Positions 41,266 to 49,741 of a stretch of DNA of 64,000 nt are shown here, in pieces. The DNA comes from Pandoraea horticolens (lineage in GTDB: Bacteria; Pseudomonadota; Gammaproteobacteria; Burkholderiales; Burkholderiaceae). The stretch lies in the NCBI RefSeq assembly GCF_902459555.1, contig NZ_CABPSM010000015.1, positions 86,417 through 150,416 of the forward strand, read 5' to 3'. Below the pieces are notes generated by a model that searched no databases, was not told where the DNA came from, and saw only the letters and a list, made by a program, of their open reading frames with translations. The position numbers were made by a program, and so were the translations under genes. Position 1 is the stretch's first letter. Each line of letters opens with the position of its first letter.

Positions 41266-43890
41266 ATGGCAAAGATGACAACGACCAGCGGAAAAAAGAC
41301 GGTTATCCCTTCACCGAAGGCAAAGCGCGCGACAAGCGCGGCGGCGGCGTCTGGTGGGAAGGGGGCGTCTCGCTCTGCAAAAGCTGGCGTTGTCGTAAAA
41401 GCTGGCGCGGTTGCGCAAGCCAAGACGAAAACGGCCAGCCAGGCAAGTTCGGCGAAACGTACTACGCAAGTTAAGGCAGCCGCCGGCGCAACGAAGACGA
41501 CCGGCAAGACGGCTGCGAAGGTGACCGATGTCACCAAGCGCAAGAGTGCGACCGCCGCGACGGTGGGGGCTGCGAAAGCGGCTAAGCCGACGGTGAAATC
41601 CGAGCCGCCCGTCAAAGCGACGAAGACGGCGACGACCGCGAAGGCGACGGCAGGCGGGAAACCGCAGGCCCGACAACCCGCTGAAAAAAGCGCGAAGAGC
41701 GCAACTACCGTCAAGGCACCGACCTTGGCGGGCCGCAGTACACCTGCGACGCGAGTCCCACGCAAGACCGGGGCTTCAAGCAAACCCGAGGCTGTGGAAG
41801 TCACGCCGGCAGCAGTTGCACCTACCGTCTCCAAGACGCGTGGCAAGGCCGCGAAGACCGCCGCTTCAGGAGGGCAGAACGTTGCAGCGAATACTAGTGA
41901 TCAACCCGTGAACGAAGATCAGACCAAAGTGGAAAAGCAGAAGGCGCGTGATCGCCGGGCAAAAGAGAAAGCACTGCTCAAGGACGCATTTTCCTCGCAC
42001 CAGCCCGGTACGGCCGAGGAACTTGAGGAGCGTCGCGGCAAACTGAGGACACTGATCAAGCTGGGCAAGGAACGTGGCTTCCTGACCTTTGCAGAGATCA
42101 ACGACCACCTGCCCGACGACGTGGTGGAGGGCGACGCGCTGGAAGGCGTGATCGCTACGTTTAACGACATGGGCGTGGCCGTCTACGAGCAGGCGCCGGA
42201 TGCCGAAACGCTGTTGCTCAACGACAATGCGCCGAATGCCGCGACGGACGACGAAGTTGAGGAGCAAGCGGAAGCGGCCCTGTCGACCGTCGATTCCGAG
42301 TTCGGCCGCACGACCGATCCGGTGCGTATGTACATGCGCGAAATGGGTACGGTCGAGCTGCTGACGCGCGAGGGCGAAATCGAGATCGCCAAGCGCATCG
42401 AGGAAGGCCTGAAGCACATGGTGCAGGCCATTTCCGCGTGCCCGACGACGATTGCCGAGATTCTGGCAATGGCCGAAAAGGTCGAGCGCGAAGAAATGCG
42501 CATCGACGAAGTGGTCGATGGCCTGATCGATCCGAATGCGGATGCCGTTGCGGCGGCTGCCTCTGAAGACGAGGATTTCGACGCGGATGCGGAGGAAGAA
42601 GCGGAAGAAGAGGAAGCCGAATCGGACGAGGAGGACGACAGCAACAGTGGTGGTGCTGCTTCGGCTGCGCAGGTCGAGCAGCTCAAGCGTGACGCGCTCG
42701 CCAAGTTCTCCGTGATTGCCGAGTGGTTTGGCAAGATGCGCCGTGCGTTCGAGAAGGAAGGTTATCAGTCGAAGCCGTATGTGAAGGCGGGCGAAGCCAT
42801 CCAGATGGAACTGATGACGATTCGCTTCACGGCGCGTACGGTCGAGCGTCTGTGCGACACGCTGCGTTCGCAAGTGGACGAAGTGCGGAACATCGAGCGT
42901 GCGATTCTGAACATCGTGGTCGACAAGTGCGGCATGCCGCGTGCGGATTTCGTGCAGCGTTTCCCTGGCAACGAAACCAATGTCGACTGGATCTACACCG
43001 TTGTGGCCGACAACAAGGCGTACAGCTCGGTGGTGGAACGTAACGTGCCGGCCGTGCGGGAACTGCAGCAGAAGCTGATCGATCTGCAGGCGCGTGTGGT
43101 GTTGCCGCTCACGGAACTCAAGGACGTCAATCGCAAGATGGCCGAAGGTGAGCGACGTGCGCGCAAGGCCAAGCGCGAGATGACCGAAGCGAACTTGCGT
43201 CTGGTGATTTCGATCGCGAAGAAGTATACGAACCGCGGCCTGCAGTTCCTGGATCTGATTCAGGAAGGTAACATCGGCCTGATGAAGGCGGTGGACAAGT
43301 TCGAATACCGTCGTGGTTACAAGTTCTCGACGTACGCGACGTGGTGGATCCGTCAGGCCATTACGCGTTCGATCGCTGACCAGGCGCGTACCATCCGTAT
43401 TCCGGTGCACATGATCGAAACGATCAACAAGATGAACCGGATTTCGCGTCAGATTCTGCAGGAAACCGGTGTTGAGCCGGACCCGGCGACGCTGGCCGAG
43501 AAGATGGAAATGCCGGAGGACAAGATCCGCAAGATCATGAAGATCGCGAAGGAGCCGATCTCCATGGAAACGCCGATCGGTGACGACGACGATTCGCACT
43601 TGGGCGATTTCATCGAAGATACTGGCACGGTCGCACCTGCTGACGCCGCATTGCATGGTAGTATGCGCGACGTCGTGAAGGACGTGCTTGATTCGCTGAC
43701 GCCGCGCGAGGCCAAAGTGCTGCGCATGCGTTTCGGTATCGAGATGAGCACGGATCATACGCTTGAGGAAGTGGGCAAGCAGTTTGACGTGACGCGCGAG
43801 CGTATTCGTCAGATCGAAGCCAAGGCGCTGCGCAAGCTGCGTCACCCGAGCCGCTCCGACAAGCTCAAGTCGTTCCTCGAAGGCAATTGA
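41266..43890 (+). CDS. rpoD: RNA polymerase sigma-70 factor RpoD
   Basis: The housekeeping sigma factor. About 874 residues. It opens with a long Lys/Ala/Thr-rich extension (about 1-210), as in Burkholderiales. Region 1.1 begins near [15 protein letters not shown]. An acidic insert ([12 protein letters not shown]) lies near residue 435. Region 2 has [27 protein letters not shown] and [15 protein letters not shown]. Region 4.2 has [23 protein letters not shown] 41266 is preferred to ATG 41236. It lies directly before the tRNA gene where the island integrated. Confidence 0.96.
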   Translation: MAKMTTTSGKKTVIPSPKAKRATSAAAASGGKGASRSAKAGVVVKAGAVAQAKTKTASQASSAKRTTQVKAAAGATKTTGKTAAKVTDVTKRKSATAATVGAAKAAKPTVKSEPPVKATKTATTAKATAGGKPQARQPAEKSAKSATTVKAPTLAGRSTPATRVPRKTGASSKPEAVEVTPAAVAPTVSKTRGKAAKTAASGGQNVAANTSDQPVNEDQTKVEKQKARDRRAKEKALLKDAFSSHQPGTAEELEERRGKLRTLIKLGKERGFLTFAEINDHLPDDVVEGDALEGVIATFNDMGVAVYEQAPDAETLLLNDNAPNAATDDEVEEQAEAALSTVDSEFGRTTDPVRMYMREMGTVELLTREGEIEIAKRIEEGLKHMVQAISACPTTIAEILAMAEKVEREEMRIDEVVDGLIDPNADAVAAAASEDEDFDADAEEEAEEEEAESDEEDDSNSGGAASAAQVEQLKRDALAKFSVIAEWFGKMRRAFEKEGYQSKPYVKAGEAIQMELMTIRFTARTVERLCDTLRSQVDEVRNIERAILNIVVDKCGMPRADFVQRFPGNETNVDWIYTVVADNKAYSSVVERNVPAVRELQQKLIDLQARVVLPLTELKDVNRKMAEGERRARKAKREMTEANLRLVISIAKKYTNRGLQFLDLIQEGNIGLMKAVDKFEYRRGYKFSTYATWWIRQAITRSIADQARTIRIPVHMIETINKMNRISRQILQETGVEPDPATLAEKMEMPEDKIRKIMKIAKEPISMETPIGDDDDSHLGDFIEDTGTVAPADAALHGSMRDVVKDVLDSLTPREAKVLRMRFGIEMSTDHTLEEVGKQFDVTRERIRQIEAKALRKLRHPSRSDKLKSFLEGN

Positions 43891-43918
43891 TTGCTGCTGA
43901 GCGAGTGCTGGTAGTGGA

Positions 43919-44001
<83 letters not shown>

Positions 44002-44006
44002 CAAAG

Positions 44007-44032
44007 AGCCCTTGACGGTGACGTCAAGGGCT
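44007..44032 (+). terminator. tRNA terminator at attL
   Basis: Stem AGCCCTTGACG/CGTCAAGGGCT with a short GTGA loop, followed by TTTTTG. The hairpin after attR differs by compensating changes that keep the stem. Confidence 0.88.
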
Positions 44033-44141
44033 TTTTGTTTTTAATCAATAATTTACATTGATTTTTTGTGTGCTTTTCTTGGTTGGAGATGTGTTGGCTG
44101 CGTTGCTGGATACAGGGCCGTATCCGTAAAAGTTGTGGCGT

Positions 44142-44160
44142 CGGTACAGTTTCGGTACAG
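44142..44160 (+). promoter_or_regulatory. Putative integrase arm-type sites, left end
   Basis: Two copies of CGGTACAG start 11 bases apart (44142 and 44153), between attL and the integrase start. A matching pair with the same 11-base phase lies near attR. A 6-bp inverted repeat GGATAC/GTATCC (44108-44125) is just upstream. The assignment as arm sites is inference from symmetry. Confidence 0.55.
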
Positions 44161-44191
44161 TAAGCCGGGTTAGTCACACACTCGGTCGTTC

Positions 44192-45265
44192 ATGGCAACC
44201 ATCGTCAAAACGGAATCTGGAACCTGGAAGGCGGTAATCAGGAAGCGCGGATTTCCAACTACCATCAAGACCTTTCGCCTAAAGCGCGACGCCGACGATT
44301 GGGCTCGTCGTACCGAAGACGAAATGGTGCGGGGAATGTTCGTACAACGAGCGCCGTCTGAGCGATTGACGTTCGAGAAGGCTATTCAGAGATATCTCGC
44401 CGAAGTGACATCGACGAAGCGTCCGATGACTCAAACTGGGGAGCACAAGCGTGCGGCCCCTCTGGTCGCGTACTTTGGAAAGTATTCGTTAGCGGCAATC
44501 AGTGCGGAGCTCGTTGCCCAGTATCGTGACAAGCGGCTATCTGGCGAAGATCGAAAAGATGCTTCGGGGAAGCCTGTCCCTCGAGCGCCCAACACTGTTC
44601 GTCTTGAGTTGGCACTTCTTGGACATCTATTCACTGTTGCAGTAAAAGAGTGGGGCTTGGGGTTGACCTACAACCCAGTCCTAAATATTCGGCGTCCCGC
44701 TCCCGGCCCTGGCCGAACTCGCCGTCTAGATAAGGGCGAGGAGGTTCGACTGCTCGCCGCGGTGGATGGTCACTCGAACCCGATGCTGCGTTGGATTGTT
44801 CGCATAGCCGTTGAAACAGGAATGCGATCATCCGAAATTGTTACGCTGCGCCACTCGCAAGTCGATTTGGTTAAGCGTGTGGTTCGCTTGGTAGAGACCA
44901 AGAACACAATGCCGCGTACTGTGCCGCTCACTGTGGAGGCGACAAACCTGTTCGCGCAGGCGCTTGCGAATCCCATTCGCCCAGTCGGTACAGATTTGAT
45001 CTTCTTTGGTGAGCCGGGAAGAGACAAGGTGCGTCGCCCCTACAATTTCAACAAGGTTTGGCTCGATATCAAAAGATCGGCTGGTTGTTCTGATTTTCGC
45101 TTCCACGACCTGCGTCACGAAGCCGTGAGTCGCTTGGTGGAAGCAGGATTGAGTGACCAGGAGGTAGCCGCCATAAGCGGGCATAAGTCAATGCAAATGC
45201 TCAAGCGATATACGCACCTGCGGGCGGAGGATTTGGTGGCTAAGCTCGACAAGCTAAAGGCTTAG
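44192..45265 (+). CDS. tyrosine-type site-specific integrase of the island
   Basis: A 357-residue phage-type integrase that should integrate and excise the island at the tRNA. Catalytic residues are visible in order: Arg in ETGMRSSEIVTLR (about residue 213), a beta-hairpin Lys in VETKNTMPRTVPL, HDLRH (about 308-312), GH in AISGHKSMQ (about 333) and the nucleophile in LKRYTHLRA (about 342). The N-terminal AP2-like region GTWKAVIRKRGFPTTIKTF binds arm sites in related enzymes. The 3' end overlaps the convergent HTH gene by 26 bases. Confidence 0.95.
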   Translation: MATIVKTESGTWKAVIRKRGFPTTIKTFRLKRDADDWARRTEDEMVRGMFVQRAPSERLTFEKAIQRYLAEVTSTKRPMTQTGEHKRAAPLVAYFGKYSLAAISAELVAQYRDKRLSGEDRKDASGKPVPRAPNTVRLELALLGHLFTVAVKEWGLGLTYNPVLNIRRPAPGPGRTRRLDKGEEVRLLAAVDGHSNPMLRWIVRIAVETGMRSSEIVTLRHSQVDLVKRVVRLVETKNTMPRTVPLTVEATNLFAQALANPIRPVGTDLIFFGEPGRDKVRRPYNFNKVWLDIKRSAGCSDFRFHDLRHEAVSRLVEAGLSDQEVAAISGHKSMQMLKRYTHLRAEDLVAKLDKLKA

Positions 45266-46343
45266 CGATTGCATGGCGGTTGCAGGCGGTTGCAGGCGGT
45301 TCTGTCTGGTCGATGTCGAATCTATAGTCGATGTGAATCGTTCGCAGAGTTTTCGAAATGGCCTGGCGGCTTTTTAGTCCTAGTGCTTCGGCAATTTGAG
45401 GTTGGCTTTTGCCATTGGCGAGAAGAACGACTATCTCCTTTTTTCGATCAGACATTCGTCGATCCACGAGCTTACGGGCCTCGCTACGAAGGCGTTCCTC
45501 AGTCTCGGAGGTTGATGTGCCGCATTCGTCGTCAATTCTGAGCCGTTTCAAGACTGATAGTCGACGGAAAAACTCGTCAATAGTTTGTGCGGGAAGCTCC
45601 GTGCGGATTGTGGCCGCATGCCCCCAGTATTGGTGTTCAAGTCGCTTTAGTTCAATCTCGAAGGTTTGCTGAGTTCTCCTAGCTTGTTTGTACTTTGCCC
45701 TGGTAGTGCTTGATCCCGCCTTTTTGGGGCTGTGGACCCCGCAGTAGATTGAACTGAGCCTGGAGCCCTCGGGCGAGGTTCCGTGCGCTTCTGCGAGATG
45801 TGCTGCGAGCTCGGTTGGCTGGGCGCAGCTTCGACATGTGCTCATGCCATGCAGTAGGTCCACCCTGCCGAACTTCCCGAGCGATCTTCGTTTGGTCGTT
45901 TTGCCTCGGCAACGCATTGCGACTTCCCGAAGGCTATCGAGCGATTGCTCGAGGCAGCTTGGCTCCGCATCCGCCGGTTTCTTCATGATCTCTCGACCGA
46001 CCTCCTGAAGGAACTGATCAAGGGAGGTAAGCCCACAGCACTGAGCGATGGTGCTTAGCGCGGTCGTTCCCCCAAGACCAGAAAAACGCGTTTGCTCTGC
46101 CAATGTCATTGCCTTGAGTCGATGTCGCATCCACGCGATGTTCAACGTCTGCGCGCTCAGCGCCTCGTATCGATCGCGCAAGTCCACCCACGCGGGATCG
46201 ATTAATTCGCGAAGCAACTTGAAGATCGGATACCTGCGTGACTGTGCCGAATACGATCCCCAGGCCGTAGATAGGGCCGCTATCGCGTCTCGGAGCTTCG
46301 GGTCACATCCGTCCCAAGCTCTAATTGGGGCAATCGCATGCAT
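45240..46343 (-). CDS. unrecognised DNA-binding-like protein (Cys/His cluster plus C-terminal HTH)
   Basis: A 367-residue protein I cannot assign to a family. The middle contains CRSCAQPTELAAHLAEAH, a possible C-x2-C...H-x4-H zinc site, followed by SSIYCGVHSPKKAG. The C-terminal DRRMSDRKKEIVVLLANGKSQ with PQIAEALGLKSRQAISKTL resembles a LuxR/Sigma-70-region-4-like helix-turn-helix. It is convergent with the integrase, overlapping it by 26 bases. A role in regulating the island is plausible but unproven. I start at ATG 46343; the frame continues to a TTG at 46352. Confidence 0.65.
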   Translation of the reverse strand: MHAIAPIRAWDGCDPKLRDAIAALSTAWGSYSAQSRRYPIFKLLRELIDPAWVDLRDRYEALSAQTLNIAWMRHRLKAMTLAEQTRFSGLGGTTALSTIAQCCGLTSLDQFLQEVGREIMKKPADAEPSCLEQSLDSLREVAMRCRGKTTKRRSLGKFGRVDLLHGMSTCRSCAQPTELAAHLAEAHGTSPEGSRLSSIYCGVHSPKKAGSSTTRAKYKQARRTQQTFEIELKRLEHQYWGHAATIRTELPAQTIDEFFRRLSVLKRLRIDDECGTSTSETEERLRSEARKLVDRRMSDRKKEIVVLLANGKSQPQIAEALGLKSRQAISKTLRTIHIDYRFDIDQTEPPATACNRHAIAKPLACRA

Positions 46344-46435
46344 GTCAACCAAATTGGGAACCTAATAGGCTGAATACTACGACTCAAAGCGTCATTCTTC
46401 AATCTCCTGATATGAAATTTAACGGAGTCCAACGT

Positions 46436-46651
46436 ATGTTGAAGATTGAAGAGGTTCTAATGAATCAGTACGGCCCACTGCTCAGTTTGGCTCATTTGGC
46501 AAAAATCTTGGACCGCTCAGCAGATGGCCTTCGTCAGGGGCTTTATGTGGAGTCGGACTGGTCTTCTAGGATCAATGCGGCAAAACTGAGGGTCGGAAAA
46601 CGTGTTTATTTTCGTACTTCAGATATTGCGAGATTCCTTGGCGGCGAATGA
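46436..46651 (+). CDS. small putative DNA-binding protein upstream of trfA-like gene
   Basis: A 71-residue protein. The central part reads PLLSLAHLAKILDRSADGLRQ and ends VYFRTSDIARFLGG, a layout like excisionase/AlpA-type winged helix proteins that choose a DNA motif and end with a 'KRVYFRTSDIA' strand-helix. Two starts are possible: ATG 46436 (GGAG eight bases upstream) or ATG 46460 (AGAGG five bases upstream). The stop overlaps the trfA-like start by 4 bases, so the two are translationally coupled. It could be a replication or excision accessory factor. Confidence 0.7.
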   Translation: MLKIEEVLMNQYGPLLSLAHLAKILDRSADGLRQGLYVESDWSSRINAAKLRVGKRVYFRTSDIARFLGGE

Positions 46652-47529
46652 GGTCGGGCCATATGTCGACGCTCGACGCATTGATCGAGAAGCTCCGACC
46701 AAGGGCGGAGCTAGGGCAAGCGCGTGCTCATGACGTGACGAATTTGGGCGGGCAGTTGCCTCTATTTCCTGAGGAGGACGCCAGCGCGATTCCCAACTAC
46801 ATTGCGCGCACGCCGCTATTTGCCCCCATTCCCCGAGGACGGCGGAAAATGCACGACGATGCGTTGTTGCCCTCACCTGACGGATTTGAGGTGAGATTCA
46901 GCGGCAAACAGTTCGATATGGGCGATCAAGACGTATTTATGTTGGCTCTCCGCTATGCACAAGGAGTGGACCTCAATCAGCCAGTTAAATGCGAGCGAGC
47001 CCAATTTTTGCGGGATCTTGGCTGGGTACCAGGGAGGAACGGGGCTTTCGGCAAATCCGCGTACGCGTGGTTAGATGAATCGTTCAAACGCTTGACCACT
47101 GGTACTTTGCATATCAGGACGAAGAGATATACCGCCAACCTGTCGCTGATCGCAGAGTGGACGCAGGACAATCAAACAGGCATGTGGGAGTTCACCATAG
47201 GAGCGAGGGTGAGGGTGCTCTTTTCGAACAATGAATACGCCTTTGTCGACGTGGCTAAGCGAAAGTTGATCGAGCATCGAGTGGATTTGGCCAAGTGGCT
47301 GCAGTCCTATGCTTCCACGCATGCGCCGGGCATTCCCCACCGTGTTTCCATCGAGAGCCTGAAGCGGTTGTGCGGTTACACCTCTCCTACGCGAAAGTTT
47401 CGCGAGGCTTTGAGTGAAGCACTCTGCGAACTGGAGCGACTGAAGATCCTCGTTGATGCACGGCCCTATAGGGATGGGGCGATGGTTCAGTGGACGAGAT
47501 TCAGTCCCGTTGGGCAAGCCACGGCATAG
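46648..47529 (+). CDS. TrfA-like plasmid replication initiator
   Basis: A 293-residue protein similar to the IncP (RK2) TrfA initiator. Supporting segments are IPNYIARTPLFAPIPRGRRK near residue 48, FSGKQFDMGDQDVFMLALRYAQ near 84 and the C-terminal winged-helix pattern RVSIESLKRLCGYTSPTRKFREAL. TrfA-type proteins bind iterons and melt the origin together with DnaA. Here the iterons and two DnaA boxes follow directly. Start could be ATG 46648 (overlap with previous stop) or ATG 46663 (GAGG nine bases upstream). The 3' end overlaps iteron 1. Confidence 0.82.
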   Translation: MRSGHMSTLDALIEKLRPRAELGQARAHDVTNLGGQLPLFPEEDASAIPNYIARTPLFAPIPRGRRKMHDDALLPSPDGFEVRFSGKQFDMGDQDVFMLALRYAQGVDLNQPVKCERAQFLRDLGWVPGRNGAFGKSAYAWLDESFKRLTTGTLHIRTKRYTANLSLIAEWTQDNQTGMWEFTIGARVRVLFSNNEYAFVDVAKRKLIEHRVDLAKWLQSYASTHAPGIPHRVSIESLKRLCGYTSPTRKFREALSEALCELERLKILVDARPYRDGAMVQWTRFSPVGQATA

Positions 47530-47801
47530 CATTCCGCCTGTCATTGTCCTCAGATGACAATTTGCTTAAGGTTCGCTGCACCGGATCGGGCGCTGATTGA
47601 TGTGGATAACGTCACCAACGTCACGGCATGGCATTCCGGGGAATACGGCACCATATTCCGTTTTCACGGCATGGTATTCCGCCTTCACGGCATAGTGTTC
47701 CGGGGGATTTGTGTAAGGCGTTGATTTATATTGATTTTTTGGGGTATTTTTTACGTTAACCTATATCTAACCTACTATAACCGTTGCTGCTTTGTGGATA
47801 A
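47519..47801 (+). other. Putative plasmid-type origin of replication (iterons, DnaA boxes, AT-rich region)
   Basis: Five repeats of ACGGCATGGTATTCCG-type begin at 47521, 47623, 47645, 47666 and 47687; the last four are phased by 21-22 bp. Perfect DnaA boxes TGTGGATAA lie at 47601-47609 and 47793-47801. Between them 47711-47790 is strongly AT-rich (TTGATTTATATTGATTTTTT). This is the standard layout of an iteron origin next to its initiator gene. The rest of 47530-47963 has no gene. Confidence 0.82.
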
Positions 47802-47963
47802 TCCCTTATCGGCCAAGGTGCCTCCTCAGTTGCTGGGAGCGGGGCTCCTTTGTTCGCCACTGCGGGCGCCAATGAACTTTCGATTCACTGGATGCAAACT
47901 TCGAATTTTTCGCGTTTCCTTCGTCGCTCGGCATATGCGAGCAATTGCCGGGAAATAGGCATT

Positions 47964-48203
47964 TCAAGCATCCGCCGGCGGAGCAATGCGTAGCCACCGG
48001 CCCAACACATCTCGCAAGCAATGCTGACAGAGATCGAGGCTGACAGTGTTTCCATCTCCGAACACAGAGTCGAAGCCGCAGTCATGGTCAAGTGATACGC
48101 GTTCTTGCCACTCACCTGGTTGATCGGCAGACAACTGTCGTCGACAGCGGTCGCAGGTGCACGCGCTGACTTCTTGCATGATTCGGAGGCGATATTCGCG
48201 CAT
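47964..48203 (-). CDS. small cysteine-rich conserved hypothetical protein
   Basis: A 79-residue protein beginning MREYRLRIMQEVSACTCDRC. It has a CTCDRC pair near residue 15, RVSLDHDCGFDSVFGDGN in the middle and LDLCQHCLRDVLGRWLRI near the end, so four Cys could form a zinc ribbon (C-x2-C...C-x2-C). I recall similar small proteins in proteobacteria but no known function. GGAG lies seven bases before ATG 48203. The Tn3-derived transposon inserted 31 bases upstream of its start, separating it from its original promoter region. Confidence 0.8.
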   Translation of the reverse strand: MREYRLRIMQEVSACTCDRCRRQLSADQPGEWQERVSLDHDCGFDSVFGDGNTVSLDLCQHCLRDVLGRWLRIAPPADA

Positions 48204-48234
48204 AGGAGAGCTCCGAGTAGGGGGGGGCAATATA

Positions 48235-48337
48235 GAGGGTTGGCCGGGATTCGTAAAAAATCCGCCACATCCTGACCTAAACCGCTGATCTGAATGAGAA
48301 ATCGATGCTCGGATCGAGTGGCGGCACAGTGCGCTGC
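48235..48337 (-). repeat. 103-bp inverted repeat, left copy (transposon end plus tnpA tail)
   Basis: The reverse complement matches 52890-52992 at 99 of 103 positions by eye. The outer 40 bp is the transposon terminal repeat; the inner part encodes the last residues of a Tn3 transposase. Confidence 0.93.
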
Positions 48338-48420
48338 AGATCCAGCAGATAGACGCCGAGCCGGTTGATATGCTCGCGCCGATACGGCGACAGCGCCCAC
48401 TAAGTGATATCAGGCGCAAG
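48277..48420 (-). pseudogene. Tn3-family transposase (tnpA) C-terminal remnant
   Basis: Reverse-strand translation gives WALSPYRREHINRLGVYLLD and then a PPLDPSIDFSFRSAV tail ending at TAG (48277-48279). The SPY...HINR.G.Y pattern is the conserved C-terminus of Tn3-family TnpA. An in-frame TAG at 48400-48402 and lack of upstream coding mark it as a dead fragment. The rest of the gene is absent. Confidence 0.8.
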
Positions 48421-48501
48421 CGTTCCGCGCAACGGCCGGGCTAACCGTCCTCAACCATCGGAAACACTCGCGGTTCCGGCATAGACTATGCCCATACGGC
48501 C

Positions 48502-49737
48502 TCATGAGCGGTCTCGCTCCGCCTGCGATTTTAGTATTGGCAACGCCTCTTCGGTGCATGATGCCCATCCAAGAACGATCCCGAGTCCGATGGCAATTGT
48601 GCCGCCTAGGACGAAGATGAGAGGAATCCCTAGTAGTTTGGCAAGGGCCGCGCCTGCCAACGGTCCTAGTACCAAGGCTGCTAGCTGCACGCTTCTGGCC
48701 GTGGCGCTGACGGTACCAATAGATTCGAGCGGACACTGCTGTTGCAGTGCAACCCCAAAGCTCATGGCTGTCAGCCCGTAACAGCATCCGTTCACCACCC
48801 AGAATGCCAGCAGCAACCAGACCGGCGTGGCAAAATTTATCAACGCTAGCAATCCCGGGGTCGCTACCGTCAAGCCGAAACCCGCTAGACCGATGACTAC
48901 CGCGCGATGCTCGTCTCCCGTGTGAGCTCGCTTGAACAGCAAGGCGCCAAGAATGGCGCCGGCCGCTGTGCTACTGACGATCATGCCAAATGTTCCAGCG
49001 GGCATGCCGTGTTCCTTCAGGAATAGTGCAAGCAACGGGTCATACAAGCCGAGGATTGCTGTTTGTGCGACGGCAGCCCCAAACGCTCGCCTAAACACTG
49101 CGTTATCGCGTACCAGAAGACACAGCGTTTGAAGGTGGCGACGAGCTTGCAAGCGAGACTCGCGCGCCGACACCTCGACATGCTTGCGCAGTGGGTACAG
49201 ACACAGAATGCCTGTCAGCCCCAACGTTGCGGACAAACCGAACCCCGCCCCTGGGTAATGTAGGCTTGCCAGACTGGCTCCTATTAAGGGAGCAGAAATC
49301 TTGCATAGCTGATCAACGGTAGACATAACGCTAGCGTTGGAGACCAGTTGTTCCTTTGAGAGCATAGCTCGAACGATGACCTGCTCCGCAGGCATGGCGC
49401 CCAGGTTTGTCAAACCTTTGAGAAACACCAGCAGTACAAAGACGTTAATGTCAGGGGCGACGAGCAGCAGAAGAGAAGTGAGCGCGCGAGCCAAATAGCT
49501 GATGCCAAGCATCGCGACCGGATGGACGCGGTCTGCAAGTGCGCCAAAGAACGGACCGAGAATCAAACCTGGTAGGCCGTACACGGCGGACGCTACGCCG
49601 ATGGTAGTTGCATCGGCATGCCAGTAGTAGCCAAGCAAAGAAAAGATCAGCGTGAAGTCCACCCAGAGGATGGTCGAACTCAGCACGCGCGCAGAAACAA
49701 GTGCGCGGTATCCTGGCACCGATTGCAGGTTGCTCAT
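48502..49737 (-). CDS. MFS exporter of the peptide operon
   Basis: A 411-residue major facilitator protein with about 12 helices, starting MSNLQSVPGYRALVSARVLS. The loop 2-3 motif GALADRVHPVAMLGISYLARA is the MFS A-motif. The overall style matches macrolide/antibiotic-type efflux carriers (MefA/enterobactin exporter EntS group). Its ATG lies only four bases after the carbamoyltransferase stop, so it is the last gene of the operon. Likely role: export of, or self-resistance to, the operon product. Substrate not known. Confidence 0.87.
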   Translation of the reverse strand: MSNLQSVPGYRALVSARVLSSTILWVDFTLIFSLLGYYWHADATTIGVASAVYGLPGLILGPFFGALADRVHPVAMLGISYLARALTSLLLLVAPDINVFVLLVFLKGLTNLGAMPAEQVIVRAMLSKEQLVSNASVMSTVDQLCKISAPLIGASLASLHYPGAGFGLSATLGLTGILCLYPLRKHVEVSARESRLQARRHLQTLCLLVRDNAVFRRAFGAAVAQTAILGLYDPLLALFLKEHGMPAGTFGMIVSSTAAGAILGALLFKRAHTGDEHRAVVIGLAGFGLTVATPGLLALINFATPVWLLLAFWVVNGCCYGLTAMSFGVALQQQCPLESIGTVSATARSVQLAALVLGPLAGAALAKLLGIPLIFVLGGTIAIGLGIVLGWASCTEEALPILKSQAERDRS

Positions 49738-49741
49738 GAGA

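Noticed and set aside
41866..43845. 659-residue minus-strand frame
   Set aside because: Antisense to rpoD; HR/L/V-rich composition without motifs.
47885..48400. 171-residue minus-strand frame
   Set aside because: Overlaps the small Cys-rich gene in another frame and runs through the tnpA remnant; no ribosome site.
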